Assembly (NCBI RefSeq): GCF_030005555.1
Contig: NZ_JASCQG010000005.1
Coordinates: 62,001-126,000, forward strand
Direction: 5' to 3'
Origin: Empedobacter sedimenti
Lineage (GTDB): Bacteria; Bacteroidota; Bacteroidia; Flavobacteriales; Weeksellaceae
Length of the DNA: 64,000 nt
Shown piece by piece: positions 1 to 9,108 of the stretch. The translations under genes and the position numbers were made by a program. Numbering within the stretch: the first letter of the stretch is position 1; each line of letters starts with the position of its first letter. The notes under the pieces were generated by a model. It ran no database searches, was not told the DNA's origin, and saw nothing but the letters and a program-made list of their open reading frames with translations.

Positions 1-528
1 GTGAAACATTTCACCAGCACCTTCTGCATCAGAACCTGTAATAACAGGCGTATTGATGTAAACAAAACCGTTTTCGTTGAAGTATTTGTGAATACCGAAC
101 ATTAACGAGTTACGAACGCGCATAATTGCTCCAAACATATTTGTTCTGAAACGTAAATGAGCTTGCTCACGTAAAATCTCTAAACTGTGTTGTTTTGGTT
201 GTAAAATTGTTCCTTTCAATTCTTCTGAAGGTGCAGTTCCTAAGATTTTGATTTCTTTTGCAATGATTTCAATTTCTTGTCCAGCTCCTTCACTTTCTAC
301 CACTTCTCCTTTAATTCTTAAAGAAGCAGCTGTAGAAATTTGTTTTATAATTGACTCGTCAAAATTTTCGAAATCTACTACTACCTGAATATTATTAATT
401 GTAGAACCGTCATTTAAAGCGATGAAACGATTACTTCTGAATGATCTTACCCATCCGTTTACAACTACTTCTTGTAATAACAAATCTTTGCCTTTTTCTA
501 ATAAGGCCTTAATTCCGTACGATTGCAT
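1..528 (-). CDS. asnS: Asparaginyl-tRNA synthetase, N-terminal part (cut by window edge)
   Basis: Class II enzyme that charges tRNA-Asn with asparagine in the cytoplasm. Translating the minus strand from the ATG at 526-528 gives 176 residues that stay open to base 1. The first ~105 residues form the OB-fold anticodon-binding domain (VNGWVRSFRSN near residue 29). The catalytic domain begins with LEILREQAHLRFRTNMFGA, the motif 1 helix, and NTPVITGSDAEGAGEMF, both typical of AsnRS rather than AspRS. The remaining ~300 residues lie outside the window. A perfect -7 box 20 bases upstream fits this start. Identification is firm; only completeness is unknown. Confidence 0.95.
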   Translation of the reverse strand, partial: MQSYGIKALLEKGKDLLLQEVVVNGWVRSFRSNRFIALNDGSTINNIQVVVDFENFDESIIKQISTAASLRIKGEVVESEGAGQEIEIIAKEIKILGTAPSEELKGTILQPKQHSLEILREQAHLRFRTNMFGAIMRVRNSLMFGIHKYFNENGFVYINTPVITGSDAEGAGEMFH

Positions 529-548
529 AATTTTTTAATTTATCCTTA

Positions 549-556
549 CAAATTTA
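549..556 (-). promoter_or_regulatory. -7 promoter box for asnS
   Basis: On the minus strand this reads TAAATTTG, a perfect match to the Bacteroidota -7 consensus TAnnTTTG. It would start transcription about 13 bases before the asnS ATG. I see no clear -33 TTG. Confidence 0.6.
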
Positions 557-618
557 GTTAATATTTGAAGTTATAAAAATTATAGGCATAATTTTTGCGA
601 ATAAATTTCACCCAACCT

Positions 619-659
619 AAAAATCCTTTACAATTTCAATGAAAATGTAAAGGATTTTT
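619..659 (-). terminator. Rho-independent terminator after the VOC gene
   Basis: A 14-bp perfect inverted repeat (619-632 with 646-659) encloses a 13-base loop and has A/T runs at both edges. It lies between the stop of the VOC gene at 687 and the asnS promoter, so it ends the minus-strand VOC transcript. Confidence 0.8.
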
Positions 660-686
660 GATTTTAGTTTATTTTTTGAAGTAAAA

Positions 687-1061
687 TTACTGAGGCGAAT
701 ATTTCACAATATCAATCCCAACTCCATTTGGATCTTGAATTGCAAAATGTCTGTCTCCCCAAGGTTCATCACGTAATTCTATCTCTATTTTTATCTTTTT
801 CTCTTTCAATTTTCTATAAACTTCGTCTACATCATCAACTTCAATTGTAAAATAAACTCCTTTACCATCAAATTTTGGTTGAAAAAGAGGTTGTTGACTT
901 GCATGATTAGGAAGTAAAAAACTTAACTCGCTACTTTTATCTGGTGTATGTAACAGAAGATAAAATTCATTCTCAAAAGTAATTCCAAAATCTAATACTT
1001 CGGTGTAAAACCTTTTCGTTTCTACTAGTTTATCTGTAATAATTCCTGCATTTAATTTCAT
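687..1061 (-). CDS. VOC (glyoxalase/bleomycin resistance-like) family protein
   Basis: A single-module vicinal-oxygen-chelate protein of 124 residues. The whole chain shows the beta-alpha-beta-beta-beta plan: KLNAGIITDKLVETKRFYTE at the start, then FENEFYLLLHT, GVYFTIEVDDVDEVYRKL and the closing FAIQDPNGVGIDIV. Members include glyoxalases, dioxygenases and antibiotic-binding proteins; nothing here picks out a substrate, and close relatives are only called VOC proteins. I start at the MKLNAG methionine because homologues I know begin there; an in-frame ATG lies 9 bases upstream (1070). It appears to be a single-gene unit, with terminators on both sides. Confidence 0.85.
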   Translation of the reverse strand: MKLNAGIITDKLVETKRFYTEVLDFGITFENEFYLLLHTPDKSSELSFLLPNHASQQPLFQPKFDGKGVYFTIEVDDVDEVYRKLKEKKIKIEIELRDEPWGDRHFAIQDPNGVGIDIVKYSPQ

Positions 1062-1133
1062 CTTAATCAATTTAAATTAATCTATCTTTTAAAGATAACA
1101 TTTCATATTAAATTATGAATACACATTAATTAA

Positions 1134-1169
1134 AAAAGCTCTTTAATTTGATTAAATTAAAGAGCTTTT
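1134..1169 (-). terminator. Terminator after the DUF5686 gene
   Basis: A 16-bp perfect inverted repeat (1134-1149 with 1154-1169) with a four-base loop and flanking A/T runs, 17 bases past the stop of the DUF5686 gene. Confidence 0.85.
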
Positions 1170-1185
1170 AATATGATAATCTGTA

Positions 1186-3597
1186 TTATAAGAAATTCAA
1201 ATTAACCGTTAATTTTAAGTAAAAATTATCTTGAAACTTATCTTCTGTATAAGCACCTAATCTATAGAAAGCACCTAACCCAAAAGATTTGAACAATATA
1301 TTATTCACCTCAATACCTGTTTCGTGATAATAATGATTCAATGTTTTAAACTTAATATTTTGATGATCTTCTCTATCTTTCATATCGCCCAAAACTCCAC
1401 GATAGACGAATTGAGGAAAAATAATTTTGTTTCCGACTTTAACGCCAGCAAAAATATGTTTTACTTGAAAAGAAACAAATCTGTCCGAGTAAAACTCTCC
1501 TGGACGCATTGTTTCAAAGTTTGTAATACCCGCAACTCCAAAATTAAATACATCGTTACGTTTAGCATTTCCTTGTCCTTCGAACAAATTCATCAAAGGC
1601 ATTTTTCCATTTACCCAACCAAAATTCGCATTAAAATTTGTTTTACCAATTCGCGTATCAAAAACATCGAAGTAAGAAACATTCAAACGAATTGGATCAT
1701 AATCGGTATTGAAAATATCCCAGTATTTTGTCAAAGTTGCATAAATAACAGATTTTCCGCTATTCACTGTAACTTTTCCGTAAGGTGTACGAATGAATTT
1801 ATCTTTTGGAGCAAAACGAACCGCTAATTGCGTGTTGAATAAATCGTACCAACCGTTTTCGTTTAGATACAAATAATCAAACTCAGCTTTTTGCTTTTCG
1901 ATATTCGCTGATAAATTAAATGTTACATTTTTGAAAATATCTTGCTCATAACCAGCAGAGTATTTTTTGTAAGAGAAATATTCGCGATTATAAATATTAC
2001 TAAAAGCGCCATTCACTAAACGTGTATAATTTGATTGTAAAATAATAGGTGTTTTACCAGAAGCCGAAACATCTTGTCTATATCTAGCAAAAATTTTTCC
2101 AGAATATGGTTTATTGACAAAATAATCTCCTCCAAAACCATATTTAAATGTTTCATCTTTAAAACCGTAAGCAGAATAAGCGTTTAAAGAATATTTCTCA
2201 CTCCAATTCTCGTTGGTGTTAAATGCTCCACCTAAACGGAAACCTTCATAATCATTGAAAGCTAATATTTTAGTTAAATCCAAGTCTACTTTACCTAGTG
2301 ATAATTTGCCTCCAGAATTAATAATTCTTGCCAATTTAGCTTGTTGATCTAACTTATATTTACCACTTATACTATCTATCTTTTCGTACGTATTTCTGTC
2401 TCTATTAGATAATGTTGAGTCGCGATAATCTTGCATTACATTATCCCATTTTTTATCATTCATGTTCTGGAAAGAAATTTCGTCCTCGTAGCCCAAAAAT
2501 TCGTTTCGTTTAAAATGATAAGGATTCTTTATATCCTTAAAAGTTGTTTCTAGATTAACCCAAATTTTTTCTTTTTTATCCTGAAATTCTTCAGAAGGTA
2601 ATTTATCAATTACTTTAAAATTACCCGCTTCCATTCGATATTTTTGTTGATTCGGAATCCAAGTTCCATTATTCAACATCCAATCGGCTTCTAATTCAGC
2701 AACATAATTTGCACTCGTATTTTCGGCTTCAATTTTGACTAAAGCATGCGTTTTATCGTCTATCCAAAGTGTTCCTTTAATTTGTCGTTTATCTGTTTTG
2801 ATTGAAGGAAAAAAGCTAACCAAAGCTGTTTCTCTACCATTAAAAGTAATATCTTCTTTAAAACCGTAACGATAGTGTGATAAACCTTCTCTACTTACAG
2901 GATTCACAATTCCTTTAAAAAAGAAATTAATCTGATCTTGATCAAAATTAAAAGCTATTGGTTGCATTGCCAAATACTCGTACAATGGCGAGCGCATACC
3001 CGAAATACGCGAAGATTGAACGATGTTTTTTAAACCAAAACGTTTAGATATTTTGTGATCCATTGCACGTTCTCCCAAAAACAAATGACTATTATCTAAT
3101 AACTTTTTCCATTGATTATTGACAGAATCCTGGTGATTTTGGGGTTGAATGATAAACGGAATTGAATCGTTATTTACTGTACTCCAAAATTTTGTGTATG
3201 ATTTAAGGAATATACTTCCTCCTTTTCTTATTGTATTATTGGATTGATTTTGTATTGCTTTAATAATAATATTACGCCCAACAGAATCATTTGTTGTAAA
3301 AGTAACCTCATCAAGACTGATGTATGAAGGCTTCATCATTACTTCTACTAATTTTTTACCATCAACTTGAATTGTTTCAGAGAAATATCCATTTTTAATT
3401 ATATCAATAAAATGAATAGAATCGCTAACATCCAACTCTCCTATTTCGTCTGTTTGTCCCAGAAATTGTTTTGTATCACTGTAAATATTAGCACCTGTTA
3501 AACGAAATTCATCTTGCGCATCAAAAACTCTAACTTTTATTTGAGCAAATAAGGCAAGTGAAATACAGAAATTTAGCAGGAATAAATAATTCTTCAT
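1186..3597 (-). CDS. DUF5686 / carboxypeptidase-like regulatory domain outer-membrane protein
   Basis: An 803-residue exported protein. A signal peptide (residues 1 to ~19, ending FAQ) is followed by a carboxypeptidase-regulatory-like beta sandwich (about 20-95). Next comes the long DUF5686 region (about 100-430, with YEYLAMQPIAFNFDQDQI and RYGFKEDITFNGRETALVSF). The C-terminal ~380 residues look like outer-membrane beta strands (GGDYFVNKPYSGKIFARYR, VNLNFL at the very end). The fold recalls TonB-receptor N-termini and BamA/TamA-like barrels, but the family has no established function. Its own terminator follows and the frr terminator precedes it, so it is probably transcribed alone. Confidence 0.85.
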   Translation of the reverse strand: MKNYLFLLNFCISLALFAQIKVRVFDAQDEFRLTGANIYSDTKQFLGQTDEIGELDVSDSIHFIDIIKNGYFSETIQVDGKKLVEVMMKPSYISLDEVTFTTNDSVGRNIIIKAIQNQSNNTIRKGGSIFLKSYTKFWSTVNNDSIPFIIQPQNHQDSVNNQWKKLLDNSHLFLGERAMDHKISKRFGLKNIVQSSRISGMRSPLYEYLAMQPIAFNFDQDQINFFFKGIVNPVSREGLSHYRYGFKEDITFNGRETALVSFFPSIKTDKRQIKGTLWIDDKTHALVKIEAENTSANYVAELEADWMLNNGTWIPNQQKYRMEAGNFKVIDKLPSEEFQDKKEKIWVNLETTFKDIKNPYHFKRNEFLGYEDEISFQNMNDKKWDNVMQDYRDSTLSNRDRNTYEKIDSISGKYKLDQQAKLARIINSGGKLSLGKVDLDLTKILAFNDYEGFRLGGAFNTNENWSEKYSLNAYSAYGFKDETFKYGFGGDYFVNKPYSGKIFARYRQDVSASGKTPIILQSNYTRLVNGAFSNIYNREYFSYKKYSAGYEQDIFKNVTFNLSANIEKQKAEFDYLYLNENGWYDLFNTQLAVRFAPKDKFIRTPYGKVTVNSGKSVIYATLTKYWDIFNTDYDPIRLNVSYFDVFDTRIGKTNFNANFGWVNGKMPLMNLFEGQGNAKRNDVFNFGVAGITNFETMRPGEFYSDRFVSFQVKHIFAGVKVGNKIIFPQFVYRGVLGDMKDREDHQNIKFKTLNHYYHETGIEVNNILFKSFGLGAFYRLGAYTEDKFQDNFYLKLTVNLNFL

Positions 3598-3624
3598 TTT
3601 TGGTAATTAATTATGCAAATAAAT

Positions 3625-3646
3625 AAAAAAAGCAGCGAATCGCTGC
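3625..3646 (-). terminator. Terminator after frr
   Basis: A 6-bp GC-rich stem (GCAGCG at 3632-3637 with CGCTGC at 3641-3646) is followed on the minus strand by a run of seven T (3625-3631). It ends the pyrH-frr transcript. Confidence 0.7.
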
Positions 3647-3673
3647 CTTAAAAAAGTTATTTTTTCTGAAAGA

Positions 3674-4228
3674 TTAGACTTTCATGATTTCTGCTTCTTT
3701 TTTAGTTAAAGCTTCTTCTAATTTTTTAGAAAATTTGTCTGTCAAACCTTGAACACGTGTTTCATAGTCTTTTACCATATCTTCTGAAGCTTCTTTTACG
3801 TTTTTAAGTGCTTTGTTCGCATCTTGGCGTGCATTACGAAGAGAAATTTTTGCATGTTCCATATCCGCTTTTGCCATTTTTACTAACTCTTTACGACGTT
3901 CTTCTGTTACAGGAGGAATACTAATAATAATTGTATCTCCATTGTTAGAAGGTGCAAAACCTAAATTAGCATTGATAATTGCTTTTTCGATTTCGTTGAT
4001 TAAATTTCTCTCGTATGGTTGAATGCTCAATGTCATTGCATCTGGCGTATTTACATTTGCAATTTGAGTTAACGGAGATAAACTTCCGTAGTAATCAACA
4101 CGTACCGAACTTAACATTGCAGGAGTAGCTTTACCTGCTCTTAATTTGTCGAATGCAACCTCTAAGTGACTTACAGTTCCTTGCATTTGCTCCTTAGCCG
4201 TTTCTAAAATGATATCTAATTCTTCCAT
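3674..4228 (-). CDS. frr: Ribosome recycling factor
   Basis: Splits the post-termination ribosome together with EF-G. The 184 residues match the usual family length of about 185. Recognisable segments are HLEVAFDKLRAGKATPAMLS in the three-helix stalk, LTQIANVNTPDAMTLSIQPY in the head domain, and the basic helix RKELVKMAKADMEHAKISLR that contacts rRNA. It starts 8 bases after the pyrH stop, the classic pyrH-frr pair, and is the last gene of a five-gene minus-strand operon that begins with the polyprenyl synthetase. Confidence 0.97.
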   Translation of the reverse strand: MEELDIILETAKEQMQGTVSHLEVAFDKLRAGKATPAMLSSVRVDYYGSLSPLTQIANVNTPDAMTLSIQPYERNLINEIEKAIINANLGFAPSNNGDTIIISIPPVTEERRKELVKMAKADMEHAKISLRNARQDANKALKNVKEASEDMVKDYETRVQGLTDKFSKKLEEALTKKEAEIMKV

Positions 4229-4236
4229 TTCGGGAT

Positions 4237-4947
4237 TTATTTATTTGTTACTAGAGTACCTACGTTATCTCCTAAAATTAATTTTTTCAAGTTACCTGCC
4301 GTATTCATATCAAATACAATAATAGGTAAATTATTTTCTTCACTCAAAGTAAAAGCGGTCATATCCATTACTTTTAAGTTTTTATCGTAAACTTCTTGGT
4401 AAGAAATTGTTTCGAATTTTTCTGCTGTTGAATCTTTTTCTGGATCGGCAGTATAAATTCCGTCAACACGAGTTCCTTTCAAAATAACATCAGCTTGTGT
4501 TTCAATTGCTCTCAAAACTGCTGCTGTATCTGTTGTAAAATAAGGATTTCCTGTGCCAGCACCAAAAATTACTACACGACCTTTTTCTAAATGACGCGTA
4601 GCTCTTCTTTTAATAAATGGTTCTGCAATTTGCTCCATACGAATAGCCGTTTGTAAACGTGTGTTAACACCAGCATCTTCCAAAGCTCCTTGCAATGCCA
4701 TACTGTTAATCACAGTTGCTAACATTCCCATATAATCTCCTTGCACACGATCCATACCAGAAGCAACACCTTGTACACCTCTAAAAATATTACCACCTCC
4801 GATTACGATTGCCACTTCGCAACCAAGTTCTGCAACTTCTTTGATTTGTTGCGCATATTGTTTCAGCATATTTGGATCAATACCATATTGTAAATCTCCC
4901 ATTAATGCTTCACCACTTAATTTAAGTAATATTCTTTTGTATTTCAT
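4237..4947 (-). CDS. pyrH: UMP kinase
   Basis: Phosphorylates UMP to UDP in pyrimidine nucleotide synthesis. It is a 236-residue bacterial-type UMP kinase of the amino acid kinase fold. The phosphate-binding start [16 protein letters not shown], the GGGNIFRG loop, [10 protein letters not shown] and [16 protein letters not shown] (uridine/phosphate site) are all present. I chose the methionine before KYKRILLK, the normal family start; an in-frame ATG 24 bases upstream would add eight residues not seen in the family. It lies 50 bases after tatD and 8 bases before frr. Confidence 0.97.
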   Translation of the reverse strand: MKYKRILLKLSGEALMGDLQYGIDPNMLKQYAQQIKEVAELGCEVAIVIGGGNIFRGVQGVASGMDRVQGDYMGMLATVINSMALQGALEDAGVNTRLQTAIRMEQIAEPFIKRRATRHLEKGRVVIFGAGTGNPYFTTDTAAVLRAIETQADVILKGTRVDGIYTADPEKDSTAEKFETISYQEVYDKNLKVMDMTAFTLSEENNLPIIVFDMNTAGNLKKLILGDNVGTLVTNK

Positions 4948-4997
4948 TTTGTAAAAGGTTTTCTTCTGCAAATATAATTTTTCTATTCTGATTTATC

Positions 4998-5765
4998 CTA
5001 ACGTTCGAAAATGTCTAACGCATTTTTTGTCGTAATTTCTGCAATTTCTGATGGTGTTTTACGATAAACATCAACTAATTTATCACAAACATGTGTCAAA
5101 TAACTACTTTCATTACGCTTTCCACGAAACGGAACTGGTGCCAAATAAGGCGAATCTGTTTCGAGAACGATATGTTTGATATCAAAATCACCTAAAAATT
5201 GATCTATTTTACCATTTTTGAAGGTTACAACTCCACCAATTCCTAATTTCAGATTGAAATCAATTGCGCGTTGTGCATCTTCTTTTGTTCCAGAAAAGCA
5301 ATGAAAAATTCCGAATAATTTTTCATCTTTCACATCCTCTAACACTTCAAAAACTTCGTTGAAAGCATCACGGCAATGAATCACAATTGGTAAATTCTTT
5401 TCTTTCGCCCATTCAATTTGCGTTTTGAAAGCATCTTGTTGTGTTTGTAGAAATTCTTTTTCCCAATATAAATCAATTCCAATTTCTCCAATCGCTTTAA
5501 ATGGACGTTTATCTATCCATTCGCGCACATGAGCCAATTCGTCTTCTATTGTATCTGGATGAACCGAACACGGATGCAAACCCATCATCGCAAACATCGA
5601 ATCTTGGTTCTCAGCTTCTAATGCTAACATTCTGTCCGTATAACTTTTATCAATCGCAGGCAAATAAAATCGTTCTACTCCATTTTGCTTTGCTCGTGCA
5701 ATTACTTCATTTATATCATTCTCAAATTGTTCTGAATATAAATGTGTATGTGTATCAATTAACAT
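4998..5765 (-). CDS. tatD: TatD family metal-dependent hydrolase/DNase
   Basis: A 255-residue TIM-barrel hydrolase with the full TatD metal site: DTHTHLY near the N-terminus, GEIGIDLYW (~residue 93), VIHCRDA, FHCFSGT and LETDSPYLAP. Family members act as 3'-5' exonucleases or related two-metal phosphodiesterases in the cytoplasm. The start overlaps the last 11 bases of the upstream GSCFA gene, so translation is probably coupled. Substrate assignment within the TatD/YcfH/YjjV group cannot be made from sequence alone. Confidence 0.92.
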   Translation of the reverse strand: MLIDTHTHLYSEQFENDINEVIARAKQNGVERFYLPAIDKSYTDRMLALEAENQDSMFAMMGLHPCSVHPDTIEDELAHVREWIDKRPFKAIGEIGIDLYWEKEFLQTQQDAFKTQIEWAKEKNLPIVIHCRDAFNEVFEVLEDVKDEKLFGIFHCFSGTKEDAQRAIDFNLKLGIGGVVTFKNGKIDQFLGDFDIKHIVLETDSPYLAPVPFRGKRNESSYLTHVCDKLVDVYRKTPSEIAEITTKNALDIFER

Positions 5766-6747
5766 GATTTAATTTTGATTTGAAATGCTCAATCTCTTGC
5801 TTAAAATCTACACTCGGATTTTTACGCATTACATTGTACATTTGTTCTATGGTATTCGAAATAAATTTTTGATGCGCTTCAGAATCCTCATTAAAAGGTC
5901 GATGGTTTAGCGCAATAATTAATTTTTCGATTTGTTTATTTAATTGAATAGTTTCTTCTTCAAAGTACGTTTCTGAAAATTTTTCCCAAATATAATCTAC
6001 AGCCTGTTTATTTGGATGCAATAAATCATCAGCGTAAAAACGATAATCACGCAAATCGTCCATCAACAACTCGTACGACGGAAAATATGTTACATTTTCA
6101 TGCTGTACAGAAACTTCGTACAAAGCACTTAACAAACGCGCTTTACTTACATTGTTTTCTACAATTCCATCTTTGATATGACGAACAGGACTTGCCGTTA
6201 CAATAACTTGTGCATTCGGCGCCATTTCTTCTATAACTTTGATCGAATTTTTGATAGATTCAATAATTTCAGCTTCAGTTAACAAAACTTTCTCGAAATG
6301 TTTTTGCGGAACTTTATGACAGTTTGCTACTACAAAATCTAACTCCTTTAATTTATAAATCCACGAAGTACCCAATGTAATGAACACAACATCTGCGTCT
6401 TCAAGAAAATTGTGAGCTTCTTCTAAAGATGAATTAATCTGTTCTAAAGTTGTTGTAGCGTCTGTAGAATTGAAACTTGAATGATGATCCCAGCTAAAAA
6501 AAAGTTCGTTTAAATTAAAAATTTCTTCTGCTTGATAAAAGGTATTGGACTGAATGCGTTGCAAAGCATTTTCTATCGCAAGTGGATGAAATAGAATTCC
6601 GAATGGATTTGCTAAAACATTAAACTTAAGATTAGAAAGACGACTCGCCATTTCGTCAGCAAAACAAGATCCAAAACTGATTATTTTTTGATCATGATTT
6701 ATACAAAAATCGCTTTTGCTAATATTAACTTCAGTCCTAAAAATCAT
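5755..6747 (-). CDS. GSCFA domain protein (SGNH-like hydrolase)
   Basis: A 330-residue cytoplasmic protein of the GSCFA family, named from the motif seen here as SFGSCFADEM (about residue 26). Other conserved parts are NPFGILFHP, FITLGTSWIY, VTASPVRHIKDG and DDLLHPNKQAVDYIWEKF. The GSCF serine and the late LHPN histidine resemble the nucleophile and catalytic His of SGNH/GDSL hydrolases. The substrate is not known. The gene overlaps the polyprenyl synthetase by one base and tatD by 11 bases, which places it firmly in this operon. Confidence 0.9.
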   Translation of the reverse strand: MIFRTEVNISKSDFCINHDQKIISFGSCFADEMASRLSNLKFNVLANPFGILFHPLAIENALQRIQSNTFYQAEEIFNLNELFFSWDHHSSFNSTDATTTLEQINSSLEEAHNFLEDADVVFITLGTSWIYKLKELDFVVANCHKVPQKHFEKVLLTEAEIIESIKNSIKVIEEMAPNAQVIVTASPVRHIKDGIVENNVSKARLLSALYEVSVQHENVTYFPSYELLMDDLRDYRFYADDLLHPNKQAVDYIWEKFSETYFEEETIQLNKQIEKLIIALNHRPFNEDSEAHQKFISNTIEQMYNVMRKNPSVDFKQEIEHFKSKLNHVN

Positions 6748-7718
6748 TATCCTTGACGATCAATTAAAACTTCGCTTAACTCTCTTAAATGTTTTTTACG
6801 TTCTTCTGGAACATCAATTTGATCTAAGAAACTATGTGCTTTGTTTGTATACTCTCTAATTAACATTGATAATTTACGGTTTACATTCAGTTTTCTGAAT
6901 AATTTTTCTACCGCATATACTTTATCTATATTATCTGTATTAGAGCTATACCAGTATAACAATTCTTCTTTTTCTTCTTCGTTTGCAGCCTCTAAAGCAG
7001 AAATATATAAAATCGTTTTCTTATTCTCAAAAATATCTCCGGCATGTTTTTTACCTAAATGTTCTAAACTTCCAAAAACATCTAAATAATCATCTTTCAA
7101 TTGGTAAGCAATTCCTAAGTTAAGTCCGTATTGATACAATTTTTCAGCATCTTCTGCAGAAGCATTTCCAATTAAAGCACCTAATTTTAGAGCTGCACCT
7201 AGCAAAACACTTGTTTTTAAAGAAATCATGTAAATGTAATCCTCATAAGAAACATTCAGTTTTGTTTCATAGTTTACATCTAATTGTTGACCTTCACAAA
7301 CTTCTAAAGCTGTTGTTGAGAATAATTTTGTTGCAGTTTTAAACAATTCTGGCTCTAAGTCTTCTAAAAATTGATATGCTTTGATTAACATTGCATCACC
7401 AGACAAAATCGCATCATTCAAACCATATTTTTCGTGTACAGTAGGTTTACTTCTTCTTAGAGATGCATTATCCATAATGTCATCGTGCATCAACGAGAAA
7501 TTATGAAAAAACTCAATTGCTAAAGAAGGTTTTAATGCTTTTTCGATGTCTCCATCAAATAAATCTGTTCCTAATAAAGTAAGAATCGGACGAATACGTT
7601 TTCCTCCTATATTTAAAATATAATCCATTGGTTCATACAACTCGATTGGAGATTTAGAAAAAGGATTATTATCAATTGTTTGGGAAACTAATTCGTGAAA
7701 TTTATCAAATGAGTACAT
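6747..7718 (-). CDS. Polyprenyl (farnesyl/geranylgeranyl type) diphosphate synthase
   Basis: Condenses isopentenyl diphosphate with allylic diphosphates to make prenyl chains for quinones or carotenoids. It has 323 residues. Both aspartate-rich metal motifs are intact: DDIMD at residues 79-83 followed by RR, and KDDYLD in the second half. GGKRIRP near residue 38 binds IPP, and GDAML and QQLDVNY are further family markers. The residues ahead of the first motif (FFHNFSLMHDD) carry bulky side chains, as in short-chain enzymes, so FPP or GGPP is the likely product; I cannot fix chain length. First gene of the operon, with a good promoter upstream. Confidence 0.9.
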   Translation of the reverse strand: MYSFDKFHELVSQTIDNNPFSKSPIELYEPMDYILNIGGKRIRPILTLLGTDLFDGDIEKALKPSLAIEFFHNFSLMHDDIMDNASLRRSKPTVHEKYGLNDAILSGDAMLIKAYQFLEDLEPELFKTATKLFSTTALEVCEGQQLDVNYETKLNVSYEDYIYMISLKTSVLLGAALKLGALIGNASAEDAEKLYQYGLNLGIAYQLKDDYLDVFGSLEHLGKKHAGDIFENKKTILYISALEAANEEEKEELLYWYSSNTDNIDKVYAVEKLFRKLNVNRKLSMLIREYTNKAHSFLDQIDVPEERKKHLRELSEVLIDRQG

Positions 7719-7747
7719 ATTATTTTTTGTAAGATTTTATATTGACA

Positions 7748-7774
7748 CAAAGATAAGTGTTTAGAGTTAATCAA
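7748..7774 (-). promoter_or_regulatory. Promoter of the polyprenyl synthase-GSCFA-tatD-pyrH-frr operon
   Basis: On the minus strand a -33 TTG (7772-7774) precedes a perfect -7 box TATCTTTG (7748-7755) with 16 bases between. Transcription would begin about 25 bases before the first ATG. Confidence 0.6.
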
Positions 7775-7826
7775 AAAATTAATCCGAGATTGATTATTAC
7801 TCAATCATATTAAATACTGATAACAA

Positions 7827-7858
7827 AAAATGTTTAGAACAAAAATTCTAAACATTTT
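7827..7858 (-). terminator. Terminator after the LLM oxidoreductase
   Basis: A 13-bp perfect inverted repeat (7827-7839 with 7846-7858), with a T run on the minus strand, 24 bases past the stop codon at 7882. Confidence 0.8.
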
Positions 7859-7881
7859 CCGAGAAACAATATTCTATATTA

Positions 7882-8883
7882 TTAATTACCAAATATTTCA
7901 CTAATAATTTTATAATTTCTTCTTTTCGCTTTCTGATCAAAAATATTAGACGAAACCATTATCTCGTCTACATTTGATTGAAAAATAAACTCATCAAAAC
8001 TTTGCGTTAATGTATTTTTACAACCAATAAAAGACAAAGCTGTCATTCCCTTTAACATATACTTTTGCTCAGGAGAAGCTAACTCTAAATTGGTATTCTC
8101 TGGCGCTACAATTGGTTGACGTTTATCTGTAATAATATTCAGAAAACCTTGATACATCGACATAGATAAGTAATGAGCTTGTTCGTCTGTATCTGCTGCA
8201 ATAATATTGACACAGGCAATTGTATAAGGTTTTTCTAAGAACTGTGAAGGCTGAAATTGAGATCGATAAATCTCTACAGCATTATGAAATTGTTGTGGCG
8301 CAAAATGTCCAGCAAACGCATAAGGCAAGCCCAACTTAGCCGCTAAGAAAGCAGAATCTGTACTTGAACCTAGAATATAAATCGGCACATTTGCTCCTTC
8401 TCCAGGAATAGCGCGTACATTACTATCGCTATTCTCTATGCTAAAATAAGTTTGTAAATTTTTAATTTCTGCTTCAAAATCATAATTCATAAAGTTTTCT
8501 CCACGACGAAGAATAGAAGCAGTTAATTGATCCGTTCCTGGCGCTCTTCCTAAGCCTAAATCAATACGATTTGGATAAAGAGCTTCTAATGTCCCAAACT
8601 GTTCTGCAACTGATAATGCCGTATGATTAGGCAACATTATTCCACCAGAACCTACCTTTATATTTTTCGTTCCTCCTGCAACATAACCTATTAATAACGA
8701 TGTTGCCGCACTTGCAACATTTTGCATATTATGGTGTTCTGATAACCAATATCTTGTATAATTTAATTCGTCTACAAATTTTGCAGACTCTAATGTATTT
8801 TTAAACGTTTGATTTAGCGTTTCTCCCTCTCTCACATAAGCTAAATCAAGTACCGAATAATTTATCTTTTTTAATCTTTCCAT
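7882..8883 (-). CDS. LLM class flavin-dependent oxidoreductase
   Basis: A 333-residue luciferase-like monooxygenase with the TIM-barrel flavin fold. Typical blocks are YTRYWLSEHHNMQNVASAA, GSGGIMLPNHTALSVAEQFG and YPNRIDLGLGRAPGTD near residues 105-120, then YILGSSTDSAFLAAKLGLPY and AFAGHFAP. This pattern is that of the MsnO8/YhbW-like subgroup, which uses reduced FMN; the physiological substrate is unknown. A perfect -7 box (TACGTTTG, 8885-8892 on the minus strand) lies only 1 base before the ATG, so the message may be nearly leaderless, or the box is chance. Single-gene unit. Confidence 0.88.
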   Translation of the reverse strand: MERLKKINYSVLDLAYVREGETLNQTFKNTLESAKFVDELNYTRYWLSEHHNMQNVASAATSLLIGYVAGGTKNIKVGSGGIMLPNHTALSVAEQFGTLEALYPNRIDLGLGRAPGTDQLTASILRRGENFMNYDFEAEIKNLQTYFSIENSDSNVRAIPGEGANVPIYILGSSTDSAFLAAKLGLPYAFAGHFAPQQFHNAVEIYRSQFQPSQFLEKPYTIACVNIIAADTDEQAHYLSMSMYQGFLNIITDKRQPIVAPENTNLELASPEQKYMLKGMTALSFIGCKNTLTQSFDEFIFQSNVDEIMVSSNIFDQKAKRRNYKIISEIFGN

Positions 8884-8940
8884 TCAAACGTAATATTAAA
8901 CTAAGTTACGAAGATTATTTTTTTCAGAAATTTTTCAATA

Positions 8941-8972
8941 AAAAAATCCTCTAAAAGAATTTTCAGAGGATT
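8941..8972 (-). terminator. Orphan terminator-like hairpin on the minus strand
   Basis: An 8-bp stem (AATCCTCT 8945-8952 with AGAGGATT 8965-8972), extended by A/T pairs around a C bulge, is followed on the minus strand by six T. No minus-strand gene precedes it, because the next gene (9241) runs the other way. It might end a short antisense RNA read from about 8975-9240. The 8884-9240 stretch otherwise holds only the 12-bp repeat and promoter listed separately. Confidence 0.45.
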
Positions 8973-9108
8973 AGATTAAATTGAGTAATTTAACTTATAA
9001 ATAGGTTTAGATAGTTCGAGAGTATAATTTGTTGTTTAGTTATAAATTAGTAATCTGTTTTTTACTATATCAAAAGTAGTTTCAATTTATAAAAAAGTAC
9101 AATTTTTG

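Noticed and set aside
1324-1827. 167-codon plus-strand open frame opposite the DUF5686 gene
   Set aside because: It lies wholly inside the reverse strand of a clear gene, its translation (long runs of I, S, F, N) is typical of an antisense shadow, and no promoter or family match is seen.
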